DNA from: Bacteroidales bacterium
Lineage (GTDB): Bacteria; Bacteroidota; Bacteroidia; Bacteroidales; P3
Direction of reading: 5' to 3'
Assembly (NCBI GenBank): GCA_016281475.1
Contig: JAEEIS010000179.1
Location: forward strand, 1-5,758
Length of the DNA: 5,758 nt
Within the stretch, counting starts at the first letter, position 1. Every line of letters begins with the position of its first letter. The notes beneath the pieces are model-generated. The model was not told the origin of the DNA, did no database searches, and saw nothing but the letters and a program-made list of their open reading frames with translations. This document shows positions 5,758 to 5,758 of this stretch, piece after piece. Position numbers and translations under genes: made by a program.

Positions 5758-5758
5758 C

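Overview
The window looks like DNA from a member of the Bacteroidota, most probably an uncultured gut- or rumen-type Bacteroidales. The main evidence is a large secreted multidomain protein that ends in a type A type IX secretion (T9SS) sorting domain, a machinery confined to this phylum. Alternating fibronectin type III (FN3) and 'choice-of-anchor J' (MAM/cleaved-adhesin-like) domains are also typical of these bacteria. The genus cannot be fixed from this sequence alone.

Layout: positions 2-5596 are a single plus-strand reading frame of 1864 codons plus stop. It is cut at its 5' end by the window edge, so signal peptide, promoter and ribosome binding site are not visible. Read N to C, the protein has an incomplete FN3 domain, then five J-type jelly-roll domains separated by single FN3 domains (2-3955), then a run of five consecutive FN3 domains (3956-5326), then the C-terminal T9SS domain (5330-5593). 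No catalytic domain is recognisable. The simplest reading is a surface adhesin or carbohydrate/protein-binding fibre, with a binding 'head' of J domains on an FN3 stalk anchored at the cell surface after T9SS export.

Positions 5597-5758 hold no gene but are highly structured. Four to five heptamers of the type (A/T)GTGA(C/A)C start at the last sense codon, so the repeat contains the TGA stop. They are mirrored about 80 nt later by four heptamers in inverted orientation (5706-5733). Together they form an imperfect palindrome of about 135 nt with a nested inner stem-loop (5643-5677). A separate perfect 10-bp hairpin (5734-5757) abuts it directly. I read this as a mobile or dispersed palindromic intergenic element and/or the transcript 3'-end structure. 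It is the part of the window least explained by known gene annotation.

I found no RNA gene, CRISPR array, transposase or second protein-coding gene. Nothing here by itself shows a new multi-gene system.
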